This document shows, piece after piece, positions 11,901 through 24,300 of a DNA stretch of 64,000 bases. Under the pieces are notes generated by a model, which was not told the DNA's origin, ran no database searches, and saw only the letters and a program-made list of their open reading frames with translations. This stretch comes from Musa acuminata AAA Group (taxonomy: Eukaryota; Streptophyta; Magnoliopsida; Zingiberales; Musaceae): contig NC_088340.1 of the NCBI RefSeq assembly GCF_036884655.1, positions 5,353,501-5,417,500 of the forward strand, written 5' to 3'. Position numbers and translations under genes: made by a program. How positions within the stretch are numbered: position 1 is the stretch's first letter; the number at the start of each line of letters is the position of its first letter.

Positions 11901-14900
11901 TATAGTTGTAGGAAGGGAAGAAATAGACAATTGATAGCAAAATGAAAGGAAAATAATTTTCCATGAAAAGGTGTCATGATCTTAAAAATATTTTTGAAAT
12001 TTTTTGATGATATGAATCTACCATGTTATGATGCAAATCTTGTTTAGCCATACCTATTATTTTAAAATCTTGAAACAAGGCGCTTATGCCAATAGATTAT
12101 ACGAGTACTATAAGTTTGTTTGTGATGATAATTTGATTTACATATTTGATCCAAATAAAAAAAATATTTTTAATTTATAGTTTATAAGATATTTCCCACA
12201 TTACTTAAGTTAGCCCAGATGATTTTCTAGAAGTCGACCTGATAATCTAGCTAAGTTAGCCCTAATCCATAATAAACTTAATATCACTTTAGGGGCCCAT
12301 TAATAGGTTTCATTATCCAATCAATATCTTTTATTTATAATGGGATCTTCATTATCATCTTGCTTGAGATTGCTCTTCATAAATATAATAATTGGACTGC
12401 TGGATTGGCAACAAGATTCAATCATAGTTGAAATATGGGATGATAACATTTTTTTTATTATGTGCCTGATTTTAATTTATATTCAAATTAACTCAGAGAT
12501 AAACCTAAACAATTGATAATATTTATATTCTAATTATGTTGAGGGTTTAACTTTTTTCATCATATTTTTTTGATACCTAGACAATTAGTCCGATTGTCAC
12601 GTGATCAACTATCACTTATCTTAGATTGAGAATAAAAGCTATCATCTTACAGATTTTGCACTTCAATAATATATGATGGTGATATATCATATTCACGGAC
12701 TCTAGGTTGAGGGTTTGAATCATTTAGAATACAAGCAATTATTCTGTGATGATATGCAATTTACTTACCTACCAAGGGTTTGAATCCTCTAGAATACAAT
12801 CAATTAGTCTGTGGTGATATACAATTTACTTACCATAAGTTGGCTTAGGGTTTGAACCCTCTGGAGTATAAGCAATTAGTCTGTGGTGACATACAATTTG
12901 CTTACTTTAAGTTGGGGATTTGAATCCACATCCTAAAAATTTATATATATAAATAATTAGTTTGATGATGGCATCCGATTCATTCACCTATAAATTATAC
13001 ACAGAACAAATAGTTTTGTTGAATAAATTTTATGCTCAAACAAAATCAAATAGTGATGTACTCGAATTAAGTGATGTTATGTTTGACTCACTTTATCTTA
13101 TCTTAGGCTGAGGATTCAAATCCTTATTATATAAATTGTAAATCTAAATAAGTAGTCTAGTTGTGATGTAAGATATATTATAATATAGGAATCTTAACAG
13201 TTATCTAGTAATTCAGTCCTCGAGAGTTGTATAAAAAAGGGTACTAAAAGCCTTAAGATGTGCACCATACGTTAACCTACTGGTCACGATATTTTGGGAG
13301 ACAATTAAATACCTAATTAGAAGTGTTCGAGATAACATATTTGTCCATTATTAATTCTTATAAAAAAAGTTATTAGCACTTTACACTCATTTCGACCTTT
13401 AATTTATAATTTTCCTCTATAGTTTGGTAGCTTCCTTTTATTTGTACTCCTAGCATGCCTTTAACTTGATTTTTAAGACCACAACATCAGATTCTGCCTA
13501 TTCATGTAAAATATTCATATAAGGTCATTAACAGTCATAACACTAAATCCCTTTTTGTAACCAACTAGTGGCAGAAGGTGATTTGATCAATTCAAAGTTG
13601 CAACATAGCAACATTGTATAGCTTATAAATTTGGTTACACGTAAAATAGCATGGAAGGACCACGTCATACATATACTTCACTGGATTTCAGATTTCTCGA
13701 GGAACTTCTGCCATAAAGTTCAACAGAAAATAAAATTTCAGGCCTTGTATTGTTCAATAGTGGATAAAGATCACTTATTGTTTGTTTGGGCATGACAACT
13801 TCAGATTCTGCTCAATTACGCTAGGAATCATCATTAAGTAGCTCCACCGCATACTAATATGACCACAGATTCTCAAACTTCTGGCAAAGGAAACAGAATA
13901 TCATCAAAGCAACAATATAGGAAAAGTAAAAAAAAAAAAAGGTTTCTTCCAAAGACTCAGATATGAATGCTTATCAAATGTAGATGTGGGCAGTGGTGGT
14001 AAAGGCTTAAAAGCAAGCCTAGATAGTGAAGCAAAAATTAGATGTGAAGTTATGGATTAAAGAGCCCTAGGACTGCATGCACATGATTGTATATTGCAAT
14101 TGTCATAAGCACTGTATGTTTGCAACAAGCACAATCGCAAAAGACAAAAAAAGAAAAAGAAAAAAAAAAGCACAACCTCAGAAGTTAATTCTATTTATGT
14201 TATACCACCTCAGGTTCTATTACTGTCTGTATGATTAGCCTCCAGGTAAAATCAGTGCCTTCACCAAACTTCATCAGATAACAATTTCATCAATTTGACT
14301 ACAGGAACAAGAGAACATCTTGACAAATGACTTATGCCAATTAGCCCAATCATCATATGATGTTGAGTACCCTATGTCCCTAAACATATTTAGCAACGGA
14401 ATTAGAGTTTTGCAAAAACTTTATCCTCTTAGAACAACATTAGATGAGAAACAAAATTCTGTACCATCAAAATCCTCCGGTGCAGAATGATGACCTTGAT
14501 GCTCCGCTCACTGTCGTCTTCATATTAACAACACAACAAATTATATGATGGCAGGGACATGGTAGCGACGATAAAACTTGGCATGTGGACCAGATGAACC
14601 AAGATATTAAATGGAGCATTGCTTTATAACTTGCAAGGACAAGCTATTTTGATGTTTTGTTGGACAACTTGGCATCTTCATTTTAGCAAGGCCAAGGATG
14701 AAAGGAGTGCACTCCAATGAGGATGAAAATCATACAATTATTATCTAATAGTTTGGGCTGTTTAATATTTTTTAACCAATAGAATTTGAAGAAGATCCAA
14801 AATGCAAATAATTCATTTCAGGTTAGAGATGACCTATCCCTTATCCACAATGCATATGCTGGGGCACAGGGAACAGATCTACATTATTGAAGCTAAATAT

Positions 14901-17900
14901 GCAGTTGCCAATGTTCGAAGTCAATGTTGGCAATTCATGTCCATCAAGAGTGTTAATATTTGACAAGGCCAGGGATGAAAAGAGTGTCCTGCATTGAAGA
15001 TGAAAATCATACAATTATTCTCTAATAGTTAGTCCTGCTTAATCTTTTTAACCAATAGAATTTGAAGAAGATCCAAAATGCAAATAGTTCATTTCTGATT
15101 AGAGATGACCTATCCCTTATCCACAATGGATATGTTGGGGTGCAGGGAACAGATCTTGAAGCTAAATGTGCAGTTGCCAATGTTAGAAATCAAAGTTGGC
15201 AATTCATGTCCATCAAGAGTATGTTAATATTTGACAAGTCAACTTCCATATGCTAAATTACTATCATCATGGAAGCTTCTGTGACTTCGGAAAGGATTTC
15301 ACTATAAGAACCAGATCTTATATCCTGTTTGGCTTTCACAATCAGCTCAAAGTTACTTGTACCTTCCAGTGTGCGCCTCCTAACCAACCATATTTTCAAA
15401 AATTTAGATTGTTGTTCAACTAATCTTTGGATCATTCAATTAGTTCCAGTAGAAAACTTTCGATCCTTTCATTGATATCATCAAAATCAGATCTTCTGCT
15501 CATTCTACGATATCACAATAATAACAGGTCACTTGAGTCAACAATTTGTCTGCCTCGTTAAGAGGACTTCTCCATCCACAAGGGTTGTAGGGCCAAGAGA
15601 ATGGCGCATCCACATAGAGACTACAACATAGCTATATGGTAGTCATATCTTTGACAAAGTAGTAAAATACTAGAGATTTGCAAAAAAAGATGCAAATTCA
15701 TGCTCGTAGCAAAACCAAATGCAAAGGAGCAACATCTTTCCATACAACTAAGTTCCCTTCCACTGCAACCTTCATGAATTTTATCCTTTCTGAGTTACAA
15801 GTTCTGGACTGCTGCTGTTTGTTCTATTGGTATATTTGTTGACATGTCAACTTTCTTCAGTTATAGAGTAACCCAAAAAGAAAAAAGATAAAAATAAGGC
15901 TCTTGGAAATAATATGACGGTTATATTTCTGATATAGGATATATTCTTACTACAGAAGTATCTCAGAAAACTACATACAATGGTCTATGATTGATCCCAA
16001 TGTCATATCATTCATGGATGTTCTCCGTCACTAGGTTGCCTAAGAAACTGCTCCTAAATCTGGCTAGGCTTGAAGATGAATAAGAAATTATAGCAAACTA
16101 GAAAACTGCAAAGTTGCTTCTCCTTTCACAATGTACTGTAGATAGTAGTATATCCCCTTGTGCTTCTTGTTCGAGGATCTTGTATGAGTATCGGTAATTG
16201 ATTGTGAACAAAGAGCTTTCACATGTGTCTAACATGAAGAATGGATCCTGGACATCTTGCAAAAATTTTGGATTAACTCTATGAAATCTTCCGGTGCACA
16301 AAAGACAAATTTCCAAGCCACTATAAGTAGATAATCATGATCTTAGATTACCATACTGGTCGGTGCAGGTGGTATGTACTAGTCCAGTGAATATTGGGAT
16401 ACATAATGTCCTGTACCTGTAAAATACTCTGTACTGAAAGTGGACCGTGGCACACCAACTGTTACAGTCAGTGCAGGCGGTATGTACTGGTACAGTCAAT
16501 ATTGGGATACATAATGTCCTGTATTTGTAAAATACTCTGTACTGAAAGTGGACCATGGCATACCAAACTGTTACAGGTCGACATTCGTTCGATACAAGTT
16601 GTATACAACTAAGCGTATGTTCTTTTTTCAGACTCGATTACTTCTAAATCTAGCCCATAATTCAAGTGGGAATCCTCACTTTATCCACATAAACCATCTA
16701 GCAGAGATCCAATATATCGACGTAACATGAAACACAATCTGGCATAGATCCAACCTATTGACATAACAATAAACTAGCATTTGGAATACGTTCTTGTAGA
16801 CCCCCCAACCCCATCTATCACAATGTGATTTTAAGCTTATAAGATGGAGTTATATTGCTTTGGACACATAACATATTTTGCTTAAAATATTGGGTTATCA
16901 ATTATCATCATGTATTATTATAAGTTAATATGTATTATTTTGTCTTCTTTCCATTTATTTACCATATAGTTGGGATATATGACTTGGTGTTGTTCTTGTT
17001 TTTGTTGCAAATTATATTTCATTTAGATATTATGCACATGAGTATTATGATTCATATATTATTGTTGTCGTCATTCTCATTCAATATCTTCAACAGATTT
17101 GAGATTATCTATTTGGAGCCTTAACTACCTTAATTCTCACTCCTTTAGCCTAGCCCTATCTGCAGTAGTGGGAATCAAAGAGAAACCTAAATACAAGGGC
17201 TTCTGAATCTCCATGATTCTGAAGCTTCCTAGGAACCACAGTTCCTAGTATTTGGAATTATTATCATCTAATATTTAGAATCAGGATTCAATGTATTCTA
17301 AACCATATTCAGTATATTAACATATTTACACAATTCGAGTTCAAAATCTTTCTACTTCCTCCATAAGTTGTTGAATTCAAATAAAATGAAGGGTCAGATC
17401 AAGGATCACCATTTTGCCCAAACCAATACATGCCACCCCCTTTTGGGCAATCCTGGTCTGATTTATTTTTTCAATATGAGTGACAAATCTTAGGGCAGGG
17501 GGTCATGCAATTTGCTATTCATAGCTCCCCGACCCTACAATTACCTCCAGCACCCTCTCCCCTATGCATGCTGCCCTGCCACTACTATCATGTCCACCTG
17601 TTGCCTACCCGCCGATGGCCACAGCCAGTCACTGCTGACCCATCTGATCTCCCTATACTTTCTTCATCATCTTCCTCCTTTGTCTCGTCTTCCTCCTCCC
17701 TTGTCCTTTGCCTCCTCTTCTCCTATTTCTCCCTTCCCCCTTCTTGGTACCATGGTACACACCAACAAACTGTGTTATCATGGACTGGACCCATTTTGGT
17801 TTGGCCATAGATCGGCATGAGTTTGGTACATGAAACTCAAAAAGAAAAAAGAAAAACAAGAGATTACTTTGCCTTTTTAAAATTTCATCTTCTAAGACAA

Positions 17901-20900
17901 AGATGAAGGATATTTTTAGATGTTAGATCAGTTGATCTAACCTGGCTATAACCTGCATTGGCATGTTTAGACTAATCTTGCATCATAACTACGCAAAAAA
18001 ATCAGGTTATCAAGAATGGTCAATTTTTAACTCTAGTACAACATTTCTAAAAAGGAAAGCTATAAGCCTATATCCTTTGTAAGAATCACAGATGATTATA
18101 ATCACCCCTATTAATCTTCAGAACTTTGGTAAATTTTCCTCTGACTTTACCATATCAGCTGTTAAAGCTAAAGAATTGACTAAAGAAGATGGCATAATAT
18201 GCCATTTATTTAACAACTTCACTTGAACCTTCATGGCTGAAAATTTAAAATATGCACCTTTCTCAAAATCTTCACAAATCAACAAACAGACTAGAATGAT
18301 GTCAGCTACGATATCAATTGAAGTCATTTTTACAGAAGAATAAGAAAATGGAGAACATTTAAGGCAGTAATTATTAAGATTATTTACTATACATACAAAT
18401 ATGCTTGTACAGTTATTGTCTTCAAGATGTAAAAGCAAATGCTCTGCGAAGATCTTCATGTCAACTACTGCGCCAATCAGAGTTGTCATTTCTAAAGCAT
18501 AGAAAGAAAAAAAAAACCACCAGAAGTATATGGGTAAATAAATAATGATGTAATCATGTAACTGCCAAAATGAAGAAAATGATAAATATAGCAAATTGCT
18601 ATAGTTATATTCATGACCTTAACATTCATATGTAAACTATTATCATTTAATAGTTTCTTACCTAGAACTTCTGCATGGACTTCTTTTAAGATCTGCGGGT
18701 CTTTATTGTTACATTTGATCAAACAGCTCACCTCTAAAACATGTTTGCCTTTGGAGCTAGTTACTGAAGTTTTAAAAACTGCATATCAACATTGTAAGAG
18801 TATTGTGCTTTCTACTCACCAGTTCTGGCAAAAGGAGGCAGCGAGCTTGAGGCAGCAACTGCATAACTTGCAAGAAAATCATAGGTATGCTCACTATACC
18901 CTACAAATTCAAATAAAAGTATGGTCATTCAAAATCCATTTTTCTGTAGATAAGCACAAAAAATGTAGTAGCATTATCATGGATAGTTTACTTCTAATGT
19001 TCAGTTTTGCTTGAACTTTTGGACTTAGATATGTTCTCTGGTATATCAGTGTCTTGTATAACATGTATTATTCATGATATTGACGCCGCCGCGCAATGAG
19101 GCCACAATTATGTGGAGTCAGTTTCATGAATGAATGCTCATGTTATTTAACAGTAAGAACTTAGTTACAGCACTAGAAAGACGTAGGAAACAATGTGCCA
19201 CATCAAAACTCAAAACAATCAACGAATTGATACACCTCAAATATTATAATCTAAGTGACCTCTTCTGAACTAAAATTACTAGGACTTCTGGGTGTCAGGA
19301 AATTATTTCTACTATTCCAGTGGAGCTAATGAGCTCCATTCTTCATGTTATGACAGTATTATCATGTGTAAATCTTCTACAATGCATATGGTAAAGGGAA
19401 TGCTAATCCAACTTAATAGAAATATAACAAGTGATATCATGTTTTAAGGAAAACACAAAATTTATTTGTACACTCATTAAGCAAGGAGAAAGTGAAATAC
19501 AGCTAACTATAATACAGCCCAATAGTTACCAAACACATGTACAGTAGCAAGCCAACCAGATAGACATGGATAAACCTGACACATGGATTATGCAGAGACA
19601 AATAAAGGTATCATAAATCCGTATCTTTGGACTCAGCAAAAGTCCATGACTACCTCTGTACAATATATGCTGGTACCAGTTCAGATAAGCAGTGCACAAA
19701 CTGATGGAACAATGACAATTTGGATGACCAGTTACATGAAACCAAGTCACAGTGCACTACTGAGTCATTACATGCTACACAACAGAATTAGAACCCATAA
19801 CTATTGCTATAAATTAGATAATGTCAACAAATGAAACTTAGATGTTTCTATAGTATAATTTAGTTATATAGTTTTAAGAGTACAAGACTATGCTTGGAAT
19901 ATCCCAACCCACAAAATCAAACTTCTGTTTGATTGAATGCCAGAGCAAGTGGCACTCCAATGCCTTTCTGATGAAGGCTACAGAAATCCCAGACAAGAAG
20001 CACCGGACAAGAGGAAAGTCATAAAAGGAGTACCTGACAAGATGTTTCAACAGTAAATTTAAACTCAATCTTCAAATACACCCGGTGAATACAAATTTCT
20101 TTCAATGTAATAGTTAATTAGTGCATGCAAAAGCTTACAAACAATTGTCTCTCCAGAATTCAAACTTGCATGACATGCCACTAAATTAGTTATCTTCCCC
20201 AAAAAAGAGTAAAAACATTACATATGCATCCATCAATCTGAGAATTCCAAGCAAAGGGTTCGCAAAACCAATTATCAGGCTGCACGTATCATCATTATGG
20301 ATTTTATATTGGGAAATAATTTCATAAACACATAATGTCATAAATTAGTGACAAAAATTACTGAGCCCATTGCTTCTGTGTCAACAACTGCAGGCGGTTG
20401 ATGGGAGAAGAGCTTTCTGGCCTAAATGTCAAAGATCTACAGAATCTAGAGAACCAACTAGAAATGAGCCTGCGTAATGTCAGAATGAAGAAGGTTCTTG
20501 CTTACTTTGCATCACTCAGTATTTCATACCTACTTTCTTCCAACAACTATTCTATAGCGTACAAATAATTCTATTCCTGCAGGACCAACTTTTAATAGAA
20601 GAAATTCAAGAACTGGATCAAAAGGTTATGCCATAATTTTGCTACCTCTCAACAAGTTTAGAATTGTACATCTAGTTCACCTATATTGATGCTGGTTTCA
20701 TTGCAGGGAAGGTTTATACACCAAGAGAATATGGAACTGCACAAGAAGGTAAACCTTGTTCGTCAAGAAAACATGGAATTGCACAAGAAGGTATCAGATA
20801 CAAAAGCTATTTCATCATAGATCCATAAAAGTGTCCAATTTTATCCCTTGATGAGCTGTCAAATTATGTATAACATGAGTTAAGCTATCAATCATCATTG

Positions 20901-21175
20901 TCAGGTTTATGAAACAAGGGGAACAACTGGCAGTGATGGAGGTTCAATTATTCCATATGGTTTTAGTTTTACGGATGAAGCACATGTGCCCATTCATCTA
21001 GAGTTAAGCCAGCCACAACAGCAAGCAGATGGAACCCAGACCCAACCTCCAAATCTAGGGTAACTTTTTTTTACAAACATTAGAAAATTCACACATTTAA
21101 AATTTCTAGTCTAACTGTACAACTTATTACTGAATTTGCACCAGACTTCAACTTCAGCTGACACGTGGAGAGTGA
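8968..21175 (+). CDS. AGL17/ANR1-clade MIKC-type MADS-box transcription factor
   Basis: Eight exons: 8968-9149, 10602-10680, 18823-18884, 20394-20493, 20583-20624, 20707-20790, 20905-21059 and 21145-21175. They join in frame to 244 aa. Exon sizes 182, 79, 62, 100 and 42 nt are the classic MIKC set, and every intron is GT-AG. Residues 1-60 are the MADS domain ([50 protein letters not shown]), which binds CArG boxes as a dimer. Exons 3-6 encode the K-box ([29 protein letters not shown]). The C-terminus ends in [11 protein letters not shown]. The K-box wording and tail fit the AGL17 clade (rice MADS23/27/57 type), which in known cases acts in nitrate-responsive root growth, tillering or flowering. 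Exon 3 carries a miR444-type target (18838-18863). Introns 1 (1.45 kb) and 2 (8.1 kb) are long, as in many MADS genes. It appears intact. Confidence 0.93.
12709..12920. repeat. Short tandem repeat array, about 3.5 copies of ~66-73 bp
   Basis: The unit begins GGGTTTGAATC and runs through AGAATACAA and CAATTA-TCTGTG to GATATACAATTTACTTACC. Copies begin near 12710, 12776 and 12848, and a fourth degenerate start lies near 12915. The array sits in intron 2 of the MADS gene. Confidence 0.7.
14697..15237. repeat. Direct tandem duplication, period about 267 bp
   Basis: Two adjacent copies (about 14697-14963 and 14964-15237) share long identical phrases, for example AATTTGAAGAAGATCCAAAA, GATGACCTATCCCTTATCCA and GGCAATTCATGTCCATCAAG. 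They differ by scattered substitutions and small indels. The duplication lies in MADS intron 2. A 64-codon open frame in the second copy has no homology I recognise. Confidence 0.8.
16360..16577. repeat. Tandem duplication of ~108 bp in a TACTGGTAC-rich repeat
   Basis: Two copies (about 16360-16465 and 16467-16577) share phrases such as ATTGGGATACATAATGTCCT, TAAAATACTCTGTACTGAAA and AACTGTTACAG. The unit contains GTATGTACTGGTACAGT, related in style to the TACCG repeat family elsewhere in the window. It lies in MADS intron 2, and open frames across it are by-products of the duplication. Confidence 0.8.
17490..17830. other. CT-rich low-complexity segment in MADS intron 2
   Basis: The segment is a pyrimidine-rich stretch (TCTTCATCATCTTCCTCC-type words) that keeps several overlapping frames open by composition alone. 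No domain is recognisable in any of them. Confidence 0.5.
18838..18863 (-). ncRNA. miR444-like mature region (3' arm) = miR444 target site in MADS exon 3
   Basis: The minus strand reads TGCAGTTGCTGCCTCAAGCT at 18863-18844, and TTGCTGCCTCAAGCTCGCTG at 18858-18839. These match, as I recall them, the two offset rice miR444a 3' products, with one difference each (a C where rice has T). On the plus strand the same bases are the complementary target inside the K-box exon, coding for the Ala-Ser-Leu-Arg-Gln-Gln-Leu part. Any small RNA made from this arm pairs perfectly with the sense mRNA of the gene opposite. Confidence 0.78.
20749..20790 (+). other. Second half of MADS exon 6: 42-nt duplication behind an internal donor
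   Basis: Exon 6 consists of two 42-nt units coding for [14 protein letters not shown] and [14 protein letters not shown]. The second unit starts with GTAAAC after AAG, so its first bases form a potential splice donor. The normal 42-nt size of this MIKC exon would result if that donor were used. The frame is kept either way. Confidence 0.7.
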
Positions 21176-21368
21176 CTCTTCATGATCTTCCATCTATTAT
21201 CTCACTGCTACAGAGTCCCAAGGCTAGTAATCTTTAATTACGTAAAAGTGCAGCAGTGGCTCAAAAACATTCTAGCCACCTATTGTATAAAGTTTATATC
21301 ACCATGAAAATATGAATACTGTGCTAGGTATTAAGATCTGAGAAACTGAAACTGTATTTATTGCTTGC

Positions 21369-21374
21369 AATAAA
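21369..21374 (+). terminator. Candidate polyadenylation signal of the MADS gene
   Basis: AATAAA lies about 195 bp past the MADS stop codon, a plausible 3'-UTR length, and is followed by T-rich sequence. Plant poly(A) signals are loose, so this is a suggestion only. Confidence 0.4.
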
Positions 21375-21399
21375 TGTATTGTGAATTTGCTAAGTAGTC

Positions 21400-24300
21400 T
21401 TTTGTACCTAAATGAGGAATTCAAAGCTGAACTTGCAACTTAAAGAACTACTCAGCAGGATCTTTCCATCACAACATTGCAAGACTGGTTTATTATCCAT
21501 CTGACAGAGAGAATGCAGTTAACAGAAGGTAAGGTAGGAAATCTGTCAACAAATTGACTACTTATGACTGGAGCTTCGTCAGTCAACATGCACAACCTTT
21601 CAAGAGTCATGCAGTAGGCATGTTCTGATAAAATGAAGTCCATTACTCACCCACTCAATTAAATCACCTCTAACACAGACAAGTGGTAATAAAAGAAAAG
21701 AAGAATAACGAATTGATCATGTTGAAATGTGATGTGAATGGTGAAATATACCACACTAAATAAGAAACCAAAATAATAACTTCCTGCTGGCTCTCTTGGG
21801 TATATATTGAACAACAAATGATATCAATGCTATACAGGCTCTCATTCATGTATGACCAATTGCGGCATATATCCCCCTTTTCTGGATATCCATAAATGGA
21901 CCTAGTGGAAATCCAAACAACAGCCACTTCTGACCTGGTAAGTGTCAATGTTCTGAAAAGTGGTCACAGTATGCATGCAGTTAAGGTCCCACATAGTGCA
22001 TAAGCACTGGAAACATATGTGGCAGATACTGAAAAGTTTTGAAAGAATAACAAAATAATAGCACGAAAAATATGGATAATATAAAGTTAATAGGATACAT
22101 ACAAAATGTAAGTGATCAAAATAGCACGATGATCTTATTTTATACTATTAAAATAATATATTAGTAGGAATAATAGAAAAAATATAAACCACATGGCGAT
22201 CATATATTAAAGCTTGCACAGACCATATATGTGGCCACATAGAGACTATGCATTGAGGTAATACGTCACTGCATACACCTATGCGACTGTATTTTTGAAC
22301 AATGAGAATTCTTTTGGTAGATTGCCACAAATGACCTATCCCATATCCTCTTGGAGCTCAAGTCATATACATCAGTGTGTTCTGACCAACCTCGAACTGA
22401 TCGTAGGGTATTGGGAAAAACCACACCCGATTATAGGGCATCAATCATAGACCAATCCAGGTGTTCTAAATATTGTTCAAACCTAAAAGCCTGGCAAGAA
22501 AATCTAGGTTTAGAAGAATTCAATTACACATGTTTATGTGCATGATGAGACCTGACTACTCACAGAGTCCATGGAATCCAAACAAAATAGTCAAGTAGGA
22601 CAGGGAAAAAGTGGATTTCTAGAATAAATTAGACATCTGACAGATACAGAAGCCACAGCATACAGGGATTTCATATTTAGAGTTGGCACCTCAAGATGAA
22701 ATTTCAACAAACAAGAACATTCGGAGTCCTGTATTGATAAATCTAGTCCTGATTAAGGTTATAAAAAAATTTATGTAAATAAAGTCCAATAATGTTGGAG
22801 AAGCTATTCAGAAGCATAGGAATGATTTTAGAGTTCAATTATAATATAGCAAGAAAATTGTCATTGTGTGATTGGAAAAATTGAGTATGCAACGAACAAG
22901 GTCTGGCACATAACAGGACCATAAAAACTTATGAATACAATCAAGTTGAATCAGATCATAACGAGTTTTTTGCAAGGACATGTGCTGAGTCTAGAAATCC
23001 ACTAAGTATGCACTTAACCACAAGAACACAAAATTAAAGAAAGAAGATAGAAAACATTAAAGATGGTAAGAACTGGACTAATTCTAACTCAACACATCTC
23101 ATGCACAAGGGAACTGATGAACCATACGATATGAAAAGATGAAAGTGAAACCCTTTTTTCTTTAGATTTTCATTTACTTCAATACAGCTATCTATTAAAT
23201 TAAGAAATTAGCTTTTTGAAAGCAATCATTTAAATTTTATTCTGACCAAATGATCATAGAAACCAATACATTATGTGATAAGATAAGTAATTTTCCAAGA
23301 TATATCTAAATCCAACCTTTTATTCATAGTTATAGATTTACAAGTCATGTGCAAACAAGATTTTTAAAATATAAAAGAGCTCTAAGCTCATAAAATAGGA
23401 CATAAAGAAACATTCAGTTCTGATAAAATTTGATAGGAGTAAATATAAATAGAATCAGTGGTTTTGTTTGCATGGATTAGTTGTGTCCAAAAATCTTTCC
23501 CTTTCCTAATTTTTCTGAAAATTTTGTCCAAGTTGTTTGTTGTATGCCAGGAAGGGTAATTTAAATTGTTGGTCGATTTTAGTTGAAAAATAGTTGTTAA
23601 GTCACCATGGAGAATGTTTGCAGTTCTAAATTTGGATCGATTCCTTGTGTCTACAGACTTAAATATCTAAATCATTTTTGAAGACGACTTGCACGAATCT
23701 TGAGTTTATCAGTAAATTATGAAAAAAAATGACATTTCCTAAAACTCTGTAAGCTTTGTTATCTTTCTTGCCTTTGACAAGTTTCCCTGAAGTTTCTTGA
23801 CTATCTTGTTTCCATAGCTTCTATTCCCTATCCTTTTAATTCCATCTTCATTCTTGGTTATCTTTAGTATTAGTTCTTTTGTTATGTCAGTTTGCTGTCC
23901 TATATATTATTATAAAGCAAATCAGAATGTAGATTTGGATTACCAAACTACTACTGCCTTTTTTGAAGCATCTTAAGATCTTTCAGACCAATATATATGG
24001 ATCTCCCATATTTTAGATAACCGATCAATAGGCACTAAAAATAATGATGAGAAATGAATTTAACAATACAAAAGAAAGATTTTTTCTCACTCGATCCAAA
24101 ACCAATTTCTGCTAAATTCAATCCTAAAATTGATTGGATAAACTGAAAATGCTATTGCACTTCTTATTAGTCAATAGTCACTTCAACTGAGATCTTAGGT
24201 CATGCTAATGGGTAGAAAGGTTCATGTGCAGCTAGAGTACACTAACAGAGTCCTTTTAGGGCTACAGCAAATAAATAATGTTCCATGTAGGTAGCCACCT

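Noticed and set aside
17505..17820. Overlapping ~100-codon plus-strand frames
   Set aside because: They are low-complexity CT-rich DNA without domains, inside MADS intron 2.
18613..19014. 133-codon plus-strand frame across MADS exon 3
   Set aside because: Only 18823-18884 is coding exon; the rest is intron that happens to stay open.
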